A stretch of DNA of 64,000 nt from Burkholderia sp. IMCC1007 (GCF_027257875.1 NZ_JAPVQY010000012.1:1-64000), one strand, 5' to 3'. Positions 40,641 to 50,152 are shown, counted from the stretch's first letter. Notes: generated by a model from the letters alone, not told the origin. A program made the numbers and translations.

Positions 40641-40997
40641 CGACGGCGCGGATGCGGCGCGGCCTCCGACGAGCCGCGCCGCCCGCACGCACGCCCTTCC
40701 CGTTCCGTTCGTGACGGGAAACTCCCGATACCGGCAGCCCCCGCACGCGCGGAAGCTATGCGCAAATCCGCATCGAATGCGCGGCAAATTGCCAAGACCC
40801 GCGTATATCGGCGACCTATATATCGAGGCGATCGGGGCTCGTCGCCGAGCCTGACGGGAGATTGTTCCGGGAATCATCAGCATGCCGAGCTCCCCGCCCG
40901 ATTCCGAGAAGCGGTCGAACCGCCCGCCCGTCGCACGTGTCCGGCCTGCCGGCCGCGTGCGGTACCCACCCGCTGGTGTAGAACAAGAGGAACGCAC
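40641..40997. other. Intergenic region upstream of the branched-chain binding protein
   Basis: About 360 bp. Apart from the hairpin at its left end it contains an AT-richer part at 40780-40830 (with TATATCGGCGACCTATATATCG) likely to hold the promoter of the next gene. No gene seen. Confidence 0.45.
40654..40682. terminator. Perfect hairpin after the phospholipase C gene
   Basis: A perfect 10-bp stem GCGGCGCGGC/GCCGCGCCGC with a nine-base loop starts 14 nt after the stop. No T-run follows, so it is a candidate only. Confidence 0.4.
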
Positions 40998-42146
40998 ATG
41001 AAATTCCGTCATTCCCTGTTGTCGGTATCGGTCGTATCCGCAGTGGCCCTCCTCTCGCAACAGGCCGCCCAGGCCGCCGACGCGACCGACGTGAAAGTCG
41101 GCTTCGCCGCGCCGCTCACCGGCGTGAACGCCGGCTACGGCAAGGATCTGCAGAACGGCGTGCAGCTCGCGCTCGACGATGCCGCCGCGCAGAAGGTGCA
41201 GATCGCCGGCAAGCCCGCGCATTTCAACCTCGTCGTGCAGGACGACCAGGCCGACCCGCGGATCGGCGTGCAGGCCGCGCAGGCGCTCGTCGACCAGAAC
41301 GTGTCGGTGGTGGTCGGCCACTTCAACTCGGGCACGACGATTCCGGCGTCGGTGGTCTACGACAAGGCCGGCATTCCGGTGATCGACCCGGCCGCCACCA
41401 ACCCGACGCTCACGTCGCGCGGGCTCGCGAACATGTTCATGGTGATCGCGACCGACGGCCAGAACGCGGGCAACGCAGGCAAGTACGCGGTGGACGTGAC
41501 CAAGGCGAAGCGCATCGCGATCATCGACGATCGCACCGCGTTCGGCCAGGGCGAGGCCGACGAGTTCGAGAAGGCAGTGAAGGCGGCGGGCGGCAACATC
41601 ATCGGCCGCGAGTTCACCAGCAACCAGGCGGTCGACTTCCGCGCGCAGATCACGAGCCTGAAAGGCAAGAACCCCGACCTGATCTTCTTCGGCGGGCTCG
41701 ATTCGCTTGCCGCGAACTTCATCAAGCAGATGCGCCAGCTCGGGCTGAACGCACAGTTCGTCGGCGGCGGCGGCGTGAAGGACAACGAGTTCATCAAGAT
41801 CGCCGGCCCGGCCGCGGAAGGCGCGATGGCGTGGGAATACGGGCGTCCGCTCGACGAACTGCCGCAGGGCAAGGATTTCGAGCAGCGCTTCAAGAAGCGC
41901 TTCGGCGTCGACGTGCTGTCGTACGCGCAGTTCGGCTACGACGCCGCGTGGGCCGCGATCAAGGCGATGCAGGCGGCCAACTCGACCGATCCGAAGGTCT
42001 ATCGCCCGGCGCTGAAGAAGATCGACTTCGAAGGCGTCACCGGCCGCATCTCGTTCGCGAACGACGGCTCGCTGAAGAGCGGGATGTCCACGCTCTACCA
42101 GGTCAAGAGCGGCGCGTGGAAGACGATCGTGACGAAGGGGGGTTGA
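40998..42146 (+). CDS. Branched-chain amino acid ABC transporter binding protein (LivJ-like)
   Basis: Periplasmic binding protein of the LivJ/LivK family, 382 residues. Signal peptide MKFRHSLLSVSVVSAVALLS...AQA. Mature part begins ADATDVKVGFAAPLTGVNAGYGKDLQNG; IPVIDPAATNPTLTSRG and GQGEADEFEKAVKAAG are typical ligand-lobe segments. AGAGGAA precedes the ATG at 40998, and upstream in-frame sequence lacks a signal. No liv permease or ATPase genes are near, so it is an orphan that must use a transporter encoded elsewhere. Confidence 0.93.
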   Translation: MKFRHSLLSVSVVSAVALLSQQAAQAADATDVKVGFAAPLTGVNAGYGKDLQNGVQLALDDAAAQKVQIAGKPAHFNLVVQDDQADPRIGVQAAQALVDQNVSVVVGHFNSGTTIPASVVYDKAGIPVIDPAATNPTLTSRGLANMFMVIATDGQNAGNAGKYAVDVTKAKRIAIIDDRTAFGQGEADEFEKAVKAAGGNIIGREFTSNQAVDFRAQITSLKGKNPDLIFFGGLDSLAANFIKQMRQLGLNAQFVGGGGVKDNEFIKIAGPAAEGAMAWEYGRPLDELPQGKDFEQRFKKRFGVDVLSYAQFGYDAAWAAIKAMQAANSTDPKVYRPALKKIDFEGVTGRISFANDGSLKSGMSTLYQVKSGAWKTIVTKGG

Positions 42147-42156
42147 TCGAGCAGAA

Positions 42157-42184
42157 CCGGCGGCCCGGGGAACCGGGCCGCCGG
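42157..42184. terminator. Perfect 12-bp hairpin between converging genes
   Basis: CCGGCGGCCCGG, loop GGAA, CCGGGCCGCCGG, 10 nt after the LivJ-like stop. Very stable with a GNRA-type loop, but no T-run. Confidence 0.5.
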
Positions 42185-42376
42185 TGCGGGCCGCGGCGGC
42201 AGCACCGCCCGGCCACTTCCCGCACGCTGCGGGAATGGGCGCAACACCCTGCCGGCTGCGATTGGATCGGCAGCAATCTCGTACGATGTCAGATGTTACG
42301 GCGCGATCCGGCACGGCCTCGCGCGATGGCGCGGGCCGTGCCGACGGCCAGGCGCTCCGGTCGGCTGGTGTTCCGG

Positions 42377-43138
42377 TCAGCTGGCCTGCGTGTCGCGCTC
42401 CGCCTCGGCCGCTTCGTGCGCGCGGCGCAGCCGCTCGCGGCTGTTGGTCAGGTGCGTGCGCATCGCGGCGCGCGCGGCTTCCGGATCGTGACGCGCGATC
42501 GCCTCGTAGATGTCCTCGTGCTCGTGATTGAGCCGGCCAACATAGCGCTCGAGGTCGTCGCCGGCGAAGCGCGCCGAATTCACGCGCGTGCGCGGAATGA
42601 TCGACGCGCCGAGCTGCGTCATGATGTCGACGAAATAGCGGTTGCCGGTGGACTGCGCGATCTGCAGGTGGAACTGGAAGTCGAGTTGGGCCGTGTCGCG
42701 GCCGCCGCCGGCTCCCGACGCGATCGCGTCGAGCGCGCGCCGCAATGCGGCCAGGTCGGTGTCGTTCGCGCGCTGCGCGGCGAGGCTCGCGCATTCGCTT
42801 TCGAGGCTGATGCGCAGTTCCAGCACCGCGAGCACGTCGCGCAGCGTCGTGATGGTCGCGGGGTCGATGCCGAGCGTCTGGCGACGCGACGGCTCCAGCA
42901 CGAAGCTGCCGATGCCGTGGCGCGTCTCGATGAGGCCGCTCGCCTGCATCCGCGAGATTGCTTCGCGCACGACCGTGCGGCTGACGCCCTGCGCCGCCAT
43001 GACTTCGGTCTCGGTCGGCAGCTTGTCGCCGGGGCGCAGCGTGCCGTTTTCGATCTGCGCGGTCAGCGCGTCGACGACATCTTGTGCGAGGCTGCGTGCG
43101 CGACGGCGCGGCGCTGCGGGAAGCGTGGGCACGGACAT
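42377..43138 (-). CDS. FadR-subfamily GntR regulator next to glucarate dehydratase
   Basis: Winged-helix regulator of 253 residues. N-terminal GntR domain: LAQDVVDALTAQIENGTLRPGDKLPTETEV and GVSRTVVREAISRMQASGLIETRHGIGSFV. C-terminal FCD all-helical ligand domain: EHEDIYEAIARHDPEAARAAMRTHL, with metal-type His/Asp residues (LDFQFHLQIAQ). ATG 43138 is used, with AAGGAA nine bases upstream. It is divergent from gudD and is the best candidate to bind the near-palindrome at 43230-43244; glucarate or a related sugar acid would be the effector. This link is inference from position. Confidence 0.9.
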   Translation of the reverse strand: MSVPTLPAAPRRRARSLAQDVVDALTAQIENGTLRPGDKLPTETEVMAAQGVSRTVVREAISRMQASGLIETRHGIGSFVLEPSRRQTLGIDPATITTLRDVLAVLELRISLESECASLAAQRANDTDLAALRRALDAIASGAGGGRDTAQLDFQFHLQIAQSTGNRYFVDIMTQLGASIIPRTRVNSARFAGDDLERYVGRLNHEHEDIYEAIARHDPEAARAAMRTHLTNSRERLRRAHEAAEAERDTQAS

Positions 43139-43192
43139 GAGGCCGGTTCCTTTGAATATCGTAGTAATGTGAGCCGAGGGTTTACGTGGGGT

Positions 43193-43221
43193 TTGAGCGA
43201 ACGCCGATGATTCATTATACT
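43193..43221 (+). promoter_or_regulatory. Predicted sigma-70 promoter toward gudD
   Basis: TTGAGC, a 17-bp spacer and TATACT. The expected transcription start near 43228 lies about 330 bp before the gudD ATG. Confidence 0.55.
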
Positions 43222-43229
43222 GCGTCACA

Positions 43230-43244
43230 AGTCATCCGACGACT
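43230..43244. promoter_or_regulatory. Candidate FadR-type operator
   Basis: AGTCATCCGACGACT is an inverted repeat of AGTC(A/G)TCSGA with one mismatched pair. It starts nine bases after the -10 box, so binding would block initiation. FCD-type GntR proteins commonly bind short GTC...GAC palindromes of this sort. Confidence 0.5.
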
Positions 43245-43560
43245 GATGATCGAGGCACGGATCTCCTGTGACCCGGTCCGGCGCAAGCGCCAGCCGGATC
43301 CCGTGCTCACGATCGGCCGGCGTTCGCGCCCGTGCGCGGCTGCCGGCCCCGGTGTCGCGGTCGATCGAAGCGCTCGCATTCGCGCGTGGCTCCGATCCGT
43401 CGCGCCACCGGCATCGAGCGGGTCGCTCTCCCCTTTCGGGTTGCCGTCGACATGCGGGGCTTGCGCGCCGCGCACGTCGGTTGTCGAATGATCGCACCTC
43501 CCGCCGCGCGCGGCAAAGATTTTGCCGCACGGCATTGCCCACTCTTTTGCCATCGCCGCC

Positions 43561-44913
43561 ATGAACGCCGTCAACGCCCCGACCTCCCACGACACGCCGC
43601 GCATCGTCGACCTGCAAGCCATCCCCGTCGCCGGTCACGACAGCATGCTGCTCAACCTGAGCGGCGCGCACGGCCCGTTCTTCACCCGCAACCTCGTGAT
43701 CCTGAAGGACAGCGCGGGCCGGACCGGCGTCGGCGAGGTGCCGGGCGGCGAAAGCATCCGCCGCACGCTCGACGATGCGCGCGCGCTCGTCGTCGGCCAG
43801 CCGGTCGGCAACTACCATGCGGTGCTCAACGACGTGCGGCGCACCTTCGCCGACCGCGACGCGAGCGGCCGCGGGCTGCAGACCTTCGACCTGCGCACCA
43901 CGATCCACGCGGTCACCGCGCTCGAGGCCGCGCTGCTCGACCTGCTCGGCCAGCACCTCGGCGTGCCCGTCGCCGCGCTGCTCGGCGAGGGGCAACAGCG
44001 CGAGCACGTCGAAATGCTCGGCTACCTGTTCTACGTCGGCGATCGCACCAGGACCGCGCTGCCCTATCGCGACGGCCGCGGCGCGACCGACGACTGGACG
44101 CGCGTGCGCGACGAAGCCGCGCTCACGCCGGAGGAAGTCGTGCGTCTCGCCGAAGCCGCGCATGCGCGCTACGGGTTCAACGACTTCAAGCTGAAGGGCG
44201 GCGTGTTCGAAGGCGCGCGCGAGGTCGAGGCCGTGACGGCGCTGGCGGAGCGCTTCCCGGCGGCCCGCGTGACCCTCGATCCGAACGGCGCATGGTCGCT
44301 CGACGAAGCGGTGCGGCTGTGCCGCGACCTGCACCACGTGCTCGCTTACGCGGAAGACCCGTGCGGCGCGGAAAACGGCTACTCGGGCCGCGAAGTGATG
44401 GCCGAATTCCGCCGCGCGACCGGGCTGCCGACGGCTACCAACATGATCGCGACCGACTGGCGGCAGATGGGCCACGCAGTGCAGCTGCAGGCCGTCGACA
44501 TCCCGCTCGCCGACCCGCACTTCTGGACGATGCAGGGCTCGGTGCGCGTCGCGCAGATGTGCCGCGACTGGGGTCTCACGTGGGGTTCGCACTCGAACAA
44601 TCACTTCGACGTGTCGCTCGCGATGTTCACGCACGTTGCCGCCGCGGCGCCCGGTCAGGTTACCGCGATCGATACGCACTGGATCTGGCAGGACGGCGAA
44701 GGGCTCACGCGCGAGCCGCTGAAGATCGAGAACGGGCTGGTGGAGGTGCCGAAGCGGCCGGGCCTCGGCGTCGACCTCGACATGGATGCGGTCGCGCGCG
44801 CGCACGAGCTGTACAAGCAGCACGGGCTCGGCGCCCGCGACGACGCGGCGGCGATGCAGTATCTGATTCCGGGGTGGACGTTCAACAATAAGCGCCCCTG
44901 CCTCGTGCGCTGA
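43561..44913 (+). CDS. gudD: Glucarate dehydratase
   Basis: Dehydrates D-glucarate (and L-idarate) to 5-keto-4-deoxyglucarate. Enolase superfamily, 450 residues. Marks: [19 protein letters not shown] at the N-terminal capping domain, [13 protein letters not shown] (the KxK base motif), [15 protein letters not shown] (first metal ligand), [21 protein letters not shown] (second), [12 protein letters not shown] (third) and [14 protein letters not shown] with the general-base His. ATG 43561 is preferred; a TTG at 43522 would add 13 residues. No garR/garL or transporter genes are adjacent. Confidence 0.95.
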   Translation: MNAVNAPTSHDTPRIVDLQAIPVAGHDSMLLNLSGAHGPFFTRNLVILKDSAGRTGVGEVPGGESIRRTLDDARALVVGQPVGNYHAVLNDVRRTFADRDASGRGLQTFDLRTTIHAVTALEAALLDLLGQHLGVPVAALLGEGQQREHVEMLGYLFYVGDRTRTALPYRDGRGATDDWTRVRDEAALTPEEVVRLAEAAHARYGFNDFKLKGGVFEGAREVEAVTALAERFPAARVTLDPNGAWSLDEAVRLCRDLHHVLAYAEDPCGAENGYSGREVMAEFRRATGLPTATNMIATDWRQMGHAVQLQAVDIPLADPHFWTMQGSVRVAQMCRDWGLTWGSHSNNHFDVSLAMFTHVAAAAPGQVTAIDTHWIWQDGEGLTREPLKIENGLVEVPKRPGLGVDLDMDAVARAHELYKQHGLGARDDAAAMQYLIPGWTFNNKRPCLVR

Positions 44914-45070
44914 GCGCGGGACGCGCCGGGCGGCGGGCCGCCCGGTCATCCACCGATGCGCGGATGCCCGCGCATATCGGCCGGCATCGGGCGCCAATGC
45001 CGGGGAAAAGCGGCGGCCGGCAGCCCGCGGCCGGTGTCGGGTCCGGCCGGCAACGTCTATCCGCCCGGTC

Positions 45071-45535
45071 CTATGCGCCTGCTCCGATCCCGCGCGCCAT
45101 CCCCGCTGCGGCGAACACGATGACCATGATCAGCAGGGCCTGCCAATGGCCGATGCGCACATAGGTCGGCGCGCGGCCGAGATCGGGCATCTGCTGCCGC
45201 CGCGCGGCCACGCGCCAGCGAATCAGCCCGAGCATCGGCACGATCTCGAGCAGCAGGATCAGCACGAGCGCGGTCATCTTGAGGTGGAAAAGCGGCTCGT
45301 GAAGATAGTACGCGGCGCCTTTCTCGAAGCCGCCGAACGCGCGCGTGAGCCCCGTCGCGATCAGCACCAGCGCGGACAATCCCCAAACGGCATCGGCCTT
45401 GAAGATGGCCGGCAGGTCGGCGGCCTGCACCGACGCGACGACCCGGCGCAGCGCACGATTACGCGCCGCGATCGCGGCGAACGCGACGCCGAACGCCATC
45501 AGATGAACGGCTGCCAGCAACCAACGGACGATCAT
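45071..45535 (-). CDS. DUF2214-family membrane protein
   Basis: Small integral membrane protein of 154 residues with four predicted TM helices (near residues 1-25, 45-65, 82-103 and 130-150). VWGLSALVLIATGLTRAF followed by KGAAYYLHEPLFHLKMTALV is the DUF2214 hallmark; conserved His residues in it resemble those of haem-binding four-helix bundles such as CopD, but haem binding is not shown. It is 37 nt downstream of the next membrane gene, so both are probably one transcript. Function unknown. Confidence 0.8.
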   Translation of the reverse strand: MIVRWLLAAVHLMAFGVAFAAIAARNRALRRVVASVQAADLPAIFKADAVWGLSALVLIATGLTRAFGGFEKGAAYYLHEPLFHLKMTALVLILLLEIVPMLGLIRWRVAARRQQMPDLGRAPTYVRIGHWQALLIMVIVFAAAGMARGIGAGA

Positions 45536-45572
45536 TGCGCCTCCTTGTCGCCCACGCGCCGCGCAGGCCGTG

Positions 45573-46376
45573 TCAGACGATCTGCTTGAGCGCGGCGTCG
45601 AGCGCGAGCACCGCGACGCGGTCGCCTTCGGTCGCGACGGACGTGCGCATCACGATCTGCCGGTTATGGCCGACGGCCGCCGGCGAATCCCACAGCAGCT
45701 CGACCTTCGGCCGCCGGAACAGGCTCGCGCGACGCGGCGGCACGACCGCCGGCTGGGCACCCTCGCCGTCGCCCGCGGCCGGCGCGACGCGGCCGGGCCA
45801 GCGCACCGACAGCTCGCGTGCGTCGTATTGGCCGACCTTGCGACTTTCCATCCAGACGATCGCGGTACGCGTGAGCGTGTCGAGCGAAATCGCGTAGCGG
45901 CCGACCGCGAAGCGGCGCGCGGCCACGTTGGTGCGCCACAGCGGCCGCGGGCGGCACATCCATACGATCGCCGCATAGAGCGCGGGCGCGGCGACGAGCC
46001 AGCCGTTGGTCGCCGTCACCGCGTGCAGCGCGCGGCGCCAGCCGGCCGCCCACGCGAACGCGCCGATCGACCACACGGCAAACAGGAAACCGATCAGCGC
46101 GAAGACGCGCAGCGCCTGGCGCAGCCACTGCGGCAGCGGATGGAACGGCCGCTCGGCGCGCGCGGCGGCGCCGGGCAGCGCGAGCAGCAGGAAGATCAGA
46201 ACGAGGTAGACGAACGCCCAGGGCGACGACACCATCGCCGACAGCGATGAGCGATAACCCATCTGGGACATCGAGAACAGCCAGCGCGCGAACAGCACGA
46301 GACCGATCGCGCGCAACGCGAAGATCACACCGGCGCCGGGGGCCGGCGCTGCGCGCGTGGTTTTCGTTCTCGCCAA
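45573..46376 (-). CDS. Uncharacterised membrane protein
   Basis: I do not recognise this family. The 267-residue product has about four TM helices in its first 150 residues (IFALRAIGLVLFARWLF, PWAFVYLVLIFLLLALPG, VFALIGFLFAVWSIGAFAWAAGW, GWLVAAPALYAAIVWM) and a soluble C-terminal domain with beta-strand character (VGRYAISLDTLTRTAIVWMESRKVG). It starts with TTG at 46376, supported by AGGAGA seven bases before it. It is upstream of the DUF2214 gene on the same strand. Confidence 0.7.
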   Translation of the reverse strand: MARTKTTRAAPAPGAGVIFALRAIGLVLFARWLFSMSQMGYRSSLSAMVSSPWAFVYLVLIFLLLALPGAAARAERPFHPLPQWLRQALRVFALIGFLFAVWSIGAFAWAAGWRRALHAVTATNGWLVAAPALYAAIVWMCRPRPLWRTNVAARRFAVGRYAISLDTLTRTAIVWMESRKVGQYDARELSVRWPGRVAPAAGDGEGAQPAVVPPRRASLFRRPKVELLWDSPAAVGHNRQIVMRTSVATEGDRVAVLALDAALKQIV

Positions 46377-46543
46377 GACTGCTCTCCTCTCGATGATCGT
46401 GCGGGGCCGGATTTCACGGCACGGCCATTATAGGGACATTACCGTCTGGACAGATGCCCGAATGGCGTGCCGGACCGCTTACGGGGTCGTTCGCGGCGTC
46501 GGGCGCGGCGAGAATACAACAGATCCGCGCCGCAGATGTGACA

Positions 46544-46572
46544 ACGCCCCGCCGGGGACCCGGACGGGGCGT
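46544..46572. terminator. Hairpin downstream of the GT4 gene
   Basis: ACGCCCCG pairs with CGGGGCGT; the loop itself contains a second small stem. It lies 42 nt past the stop of the glycosyltransferase read on the minus strand, with only a short T-rich tail. Confidence 0.4.
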
Positions 46573-46613
46573 CGATGAGGGCGTCGGCGCGCAGCGCGGC
46601 CGGCCACCCGGCA

Positions 46614-47678
46614 TCAGCTTGCGTTGACTTCGCGCAGCACCGTGCGGCGCTTCTGGCGCAGCAGTTCCTCGTAGCTCTTCACGTAGTTCTGCGCCATCAC
46701 CTTCGACGAGAAGCGTGCTTCGAACGCGGCACGGACCTGCTCGCGCGGCAGCGTGTCGAGACGCTTGAGCGCGGCGACGGCCGACAGTTCGTCCTCGACG
46801 ACGAAGCCCGACACGCCGTTTTCGATCACTTCCGGCACCGAGCCGCGCTTGAACGCGATCACCGGCGTGCCGCACGCCATCGCTTCGATCATCACCAGGC
46901 CGAAAGGCTCCGGCCAGTCGATCGGGAACAGCAGCGCATGCGCGTTGCCCAGGAATTCGGTCTTTTCCGACTCGCTGATTTCGCCGATGTACTCGACGTG
47001 CGGCAGCGCGAACAGCGGCTTGATCTTCTCTTCGTAGTACGCGCGGTCGGCCTTGTCGAGCTTCGCGGCGATCTTGATCGGCAGGCCGGCCTGCTCGGCG
47101 ATACGGATGGCCGTGTCGACGCGCTTTTCCGGCGAGATCCGGCCGAGGAACGCGAGGTAGCTCGGCTTCACGTTCGGGATCGGCGTCAGCAGGTTTTCCG
47201 GCAGGCCGTGGTAGACGGTCGACAGCCAGTTCGCCTGCGGCAGCGGGATGCGCTGGTTGTCGGAGATCGACACGACCGGCACGTCGCTGAATGCGTTGAA
47301 GATCGGCTGCAGTTCCGGCAGGTCGAGACGGCCGTGCATCGTCGTCAGATGCGGGACCGGCTGGCGCGAGAACAGCGAGAACGGGTAGTAGTCGATATGG
47401 CAGTGCAGGACGTCGAACTCTTCCGCGCGGCGGCGCACCTGCTCGAGGAGCAGCATGTGCGGGGCCATCACGTCGCGGATCGTCGGGTCGAGGCGCAGCG
47501 CCTGCGGCCAGCACGCTTCGAGCTTCGCGGAGGTTTGCGAATCGCCGCTCGCGAAGAGCGTGACGTCATGCCCCATCTCGACAAGCGCTTCGGTCAGATA
47601 AGACACCACTCGCTCGGTACCACCGTACAGCTTCGGGGGCACCGCTTCATGCAACGGAGCGATTTGGGCGATTCGCAT
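46614..47678 (-). CDS. GT4-family glycosyltransferase
   Basis: GT-B fold glycosyltransferase, 354 residues. The acceptor half has MRIAQIAPLHEAVPPKLYGGTERVV with the glycine-rich GGTER turn; the donor half has FLGRISPEKRVDTAIRIAEQ and the EX7E motif in PEPFGLVMIEAMACGTPVIAF. Close relatives are annotated for sugar transfer to polysaccharide or glycolipid; the substrate cannot be read. AGGAG precedes the ATG. It stands alone, divergent from the ABC exporter, with a long intergenic region between. Confidence 0.9.
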   Translation of the reverse strand: MRIAQIAPLHEAVPPKLYGGTERVVSYLTEALVEMGHDVTLFASGDSQTSAKLEACWPQALRLDPTIRDVMAPHMLLLEQVRRRAEEFDVLHCHIDYYPFSLFSRQPVPHLTTMHGRLDLPELQPIFNAFSDVPVVSISDNQRIPLPQANWLSTVYHGLPENLLTPIPNVKPSYLAFLGRISPEKRVDTAIRIAEQAGLPIKIAAKLDKADRAYYEEKIKPLFALPHVEYIGEISESEKTEFLGNAHALLFPIDWPEPFGLVMIEAMACGTPVIAFKRGSVPEVIENGVSGFVVEDELSAVAALKRLDTLPREQVRAAFEARFSSKVMAQNYVKSYEELLRQKRRTVLREVNAS

Positions 47679-48238
47679 GCGTAACTCCTAAAAAATCGGC
47701 TAAAAACCAGGTATGGGTCGGCAACCTGCCGGCGGTCCCGGGCTGGATGCATTTCGTCCGACCGTCGGACGAATCAGCCTGCCGGGAGCGTCGAAACCCG
47801 CGCTGCTCAAGGAGCGTCGGCGACGCGACAGGCATAGAACGTTTGAAACGAAGACCCGTTGACAGGGGTTCGTAAAAAACCTGGAATCGAACCCGGAGCC
47901 GATTATCTAGGGTTAATCCCGATACGGCGCGCGACATTTCAAACACTTTACTTTGTTACAAAGGCGCAACACTTTGCAACCCGCGGACTTGGGTGTCCGT
48001 TCTAGAGTGGAAGGCCCTTTTGGCGCTACGGGTCATCTCGTCACTGTCGGTATGCGATTGCGCCGTACAAGACGGATGCCGAATTTTATCTCAAAATTGG
48101 TCGCACGCCCCCTGGCCGACGCAAGATTCGCGCAGCGCAATGCACGGCCTTGTTTACAATGCCGGATTATTCAGTCCGAGCGCTTGCCGGCTGCGATCCA
48201 GCCGCCACGCTCAATCACCGAATCACCGCACGCATATT
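47679..48238. other. Intergenic region between GT4 and ABC exporter genes
   Basis: About 560 bp, AT-richer than average around 47870-47970, so the divergent promoters probably lie there. TTGACA at 47870 or so has no convincing -10 partner. CTTTG-TTA-CAAAG near 47953 is a short inverted repeat. No clear gene. Confidence 0.45.
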
Positions 48239-50068
48239 TTGGAATCTCTCACCCCCGCCCAGCGCAATGCCCATAACGCGAAGCTGTCGAGCTATGCGCA
48301 TCGGCCGCTCGCGTTCCTGTTCCGCTACATCCGCCTGCATCCCGTCGCGCACCTCATCGTGCTCTGCAGCGTGCTGGCCGCCGTCGGCTGCGCGCTCGGC
48401 TCGCAATATGCGATCAAGCACCTGATCGACGTGCTCGCGGCCGGGCGCCATCATCCGGGCCCGCTGTGGAGCGCCTTCGCGCTGCTCGTCGGGCTGATCG
48501 CGGCCGACAACCTGCTGTGGCGCGTCGGCGGCTGGGTCGCCGCGCACACCTTCGTCGCGGTCACCGGCGACCTGCGGCGCGACCTGTTCCAGTACCTGAT
48601 CGGCCATTCGCCGACCTACTACTCGGAAAAGCAGCCCGGCACGCTCGCGAGCCGGATCACCGCCACGTCGAACGCCGTGTATACGTCGGAGAACACGATG
48701 GCGTGGAACGTGCTGCCGCCGTGCATCGCGGTGCTCGGCGCGATCCTGATGATCATCGTCGTGAACCCGCTGATGGCCGCCGGCCTGCTCGGCTGTTCGG
48801 CCGTGCTCGCCATCGTGCTGTTCAAGCTCGCCGGGCGCGGCTCCGCGCGCCATCACGCGTTCGCGTCGAAGGCAGCCGCGGTCGACGGCGAGCTCGTCGA
48901 CGTGATCGGCAACATGGGCCTCGTGCGCGCGTTCGGGATGACGCTGCGCGAACAGAAGCGCTTCGGCGCGACGGTCAAGGCCGAGATGGACGCGCGCCAG
49001 CAAAGCCTGCTCTATCTCGAGAAGCTGCGGCTGCTGCACGCGGTGATCACCGCGATGCTGTCGGCCGGCCTGCTCGGCTGGGCACTGTGGCTGTGGGACC
49101 AGGGCCGCGCAACCTCCGGCGACATCGTGCTCGTGAGCTCGCTCGGCTTCACGATCCTGCACGGCACGCGCGATCTCGCGGTCGCGCTGGTCGACGTCAC
49201 GCAACACGTGGCGCGCCTCGCCGAAGCCGTGAAGACGCTGCTCGAGCCGCACGGGATGCCGGACAGCTCCGATGCGCAGCCGCTGTCGGCCAAGGGCGGG
49301 CGCGTCGATTTCGAACGCGTGACGTTCGCGTATCCGCACCGCCGCGCGATCCTCGATCACTTCGAGCTGCATATCGAGCCGGGCCAGCGCGTCGGCCTGA
49401 TCGGCAAGTCGGGCGCCGGCAAGTCGACCGTGCTCGCGCTGCTGCAACGCTTCTACGACACGCAGGACGGCGCCGTGATGGTCGACGGCCAGGACGTGAA
49501 GGCCATCACGCAGGACAGCCTGCGCCACGCGATCGCGCTCGTGCCGCAGGACATCTCGCTGCTGCACCGGACGATCTACGACAACATCGCGTACGGCCGC
49601 CCCGACGCGACCCGCGAGCAAGTACTCGCCGCCGCGCGCGACGCGCGCTGCTCGGAGTTCATCGAAGCGATGCCGGAAGGCTACGACACGATCGTCGGCG
49701 ACCGCGGCGTGAAGCTGTCGGGCGGCCAGCGCCAGCGCATCGCGATCGCGCGCGCGATCCTGAAAGACGCGCCGATCCTGCTGCTCGACGAAGCCACGTC
49801 GGCGCTCGACAGCGCGTCCGAAGAAGCGATCCAGGCCGCGCTCGACCGCCTGATGGTCGGCCGCACGGTGATCGCGATCGCGCACCGGCTGTCGACGCTG
49901 CGCAACTTCGACCGGATCATCGTGATGAGCAACGGCAAGGTGATCGACGACGGCAGCCCCGACGTGCTGCGCAATCGTCCGGGCCTGTACCGCGACCTGC
50001 TCGCGAAGCAGCACGGCCGCCATCACGCTCCCGACGGCACCACGCCGACCGGCGAACGCGCGGCCTGA
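48239..50068 (+). CDS. ABC exporter (MsbA-like transmembrane plus ATPase)
   Basis: Half-size ABC exporter. From a TTG at 48239 it has 609 residues: six TM helices in ~30-320, then the nucleotide-binding domain with GLIGKSGAGKSTVLALLQRFY (Walker A), LSGGQRQRIAIARAIL (signature), ILLLDEATSALDS (Walker B) and IAIAHRLSTL (switch His). The start is uncertain: family similarity begins near LTPAQRNAHNAKLSSYAHRP, with only TTG or ATT close before it, and the frame stays open upstream to 47993 without similarity. MsbA, glucan and lipid exporters share this form; the cargo is unknown. It converges on otsA with a strong terminator between. Confidence 0.88.
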   Translation: MESLTPAQRNAHNAKLSSYAHRPLAFLFRYIRLHPVAHLIVLCSVLAAVGCALGSQYAIKHLIDVLAAGRHHPGPLWSAFALLVGLIAADNLLWRVGGWVAAHTFVAVTGDLRRDLFQYLIGHSPTYYSEKQPGTLASRITATSNAVYTSENTMAWNVLPPCIAVLGAILMIIVVNPLMAAGLLGCSAVLAIVLFKLAGRGSARHHAFASKAAAVDGELVDVIGNMGLVRAFGMTLREQKRFGATVKAEMDARQQSLLYLEKLRLLHAVITAMLSAGLLGWALWLWDQGRATSGDIVLVSSLGFTILHGTRDLAVALVDVTQHVARLAEAVKTLLEPHGMPDSSDAQPLSAKGGRVDFERVTFAYPHRRAILDHFELHIEPGQRVGLIGKSGAGKSTVLALLQRFYDTQDGAVMVDGQDVKAITQDSLRHAIALVPQDISLLHRTIYDNIAYGRPDATREQVLAAARDARCSEFIEAMPEGYDTIVGDRGVKLSGGQRQRIAIARAILKDAPILLLDEATSALDSASEEAIQAALDRLMVGRTVIAIAHRLSTLRNFDRIIVMSNGKVIDDGSPDVLRNRPGLYRDLLAKQHGRHHAPDGTTPTGERAA

Positions 50069-50088
50069 CGCCGCGGCGCAGGTCCGAT

Positions 50089-50129
50089 AAAAAAGCCGCC
50101 GTGCTCGACAAAGCACGGCGGCTTTTTTT
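50089..50129. terminator. Bidirectional intrinsic terminator
   Basis: Perfect 12-bp stem AGCCGCCGTGCT/AGCACGGCGGCT, six-base loop, flanked by six A on the left and seven T on the right, between the converging ABC exporter and otsA. Confidence 0.95.
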
Positions 50130-50152
50130 CGTCGCATCGCGCAGCGTGCCGG

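Larger units (their letters stand above)
43139..43560. other. Divergent regulator/gudD intergenic region with long leader
   Basis: About 420 bp. The promoter and operator sit in the left quarter. The remaining ~315 bp up to the gudD ATG carry no frame with recognisable similarity and no obvious ribosome site, so either gudD has a long leader or a second promoter exists. Confidence 0.5.

Noticed and set aside
43186..43491. Possible 101-codon gene in the gudD leader
   Set aside because: No ribosome site, Arg/Pro-rich composition and no similarity; it is probably GC-driven.
47953..47966. CTTTG-TTA-CAAAG inverted repeat upstream of the ABC exporter
   Set aside because: Five-base arms are common by chance in an AT-rich region, and no matching regulator is evident.
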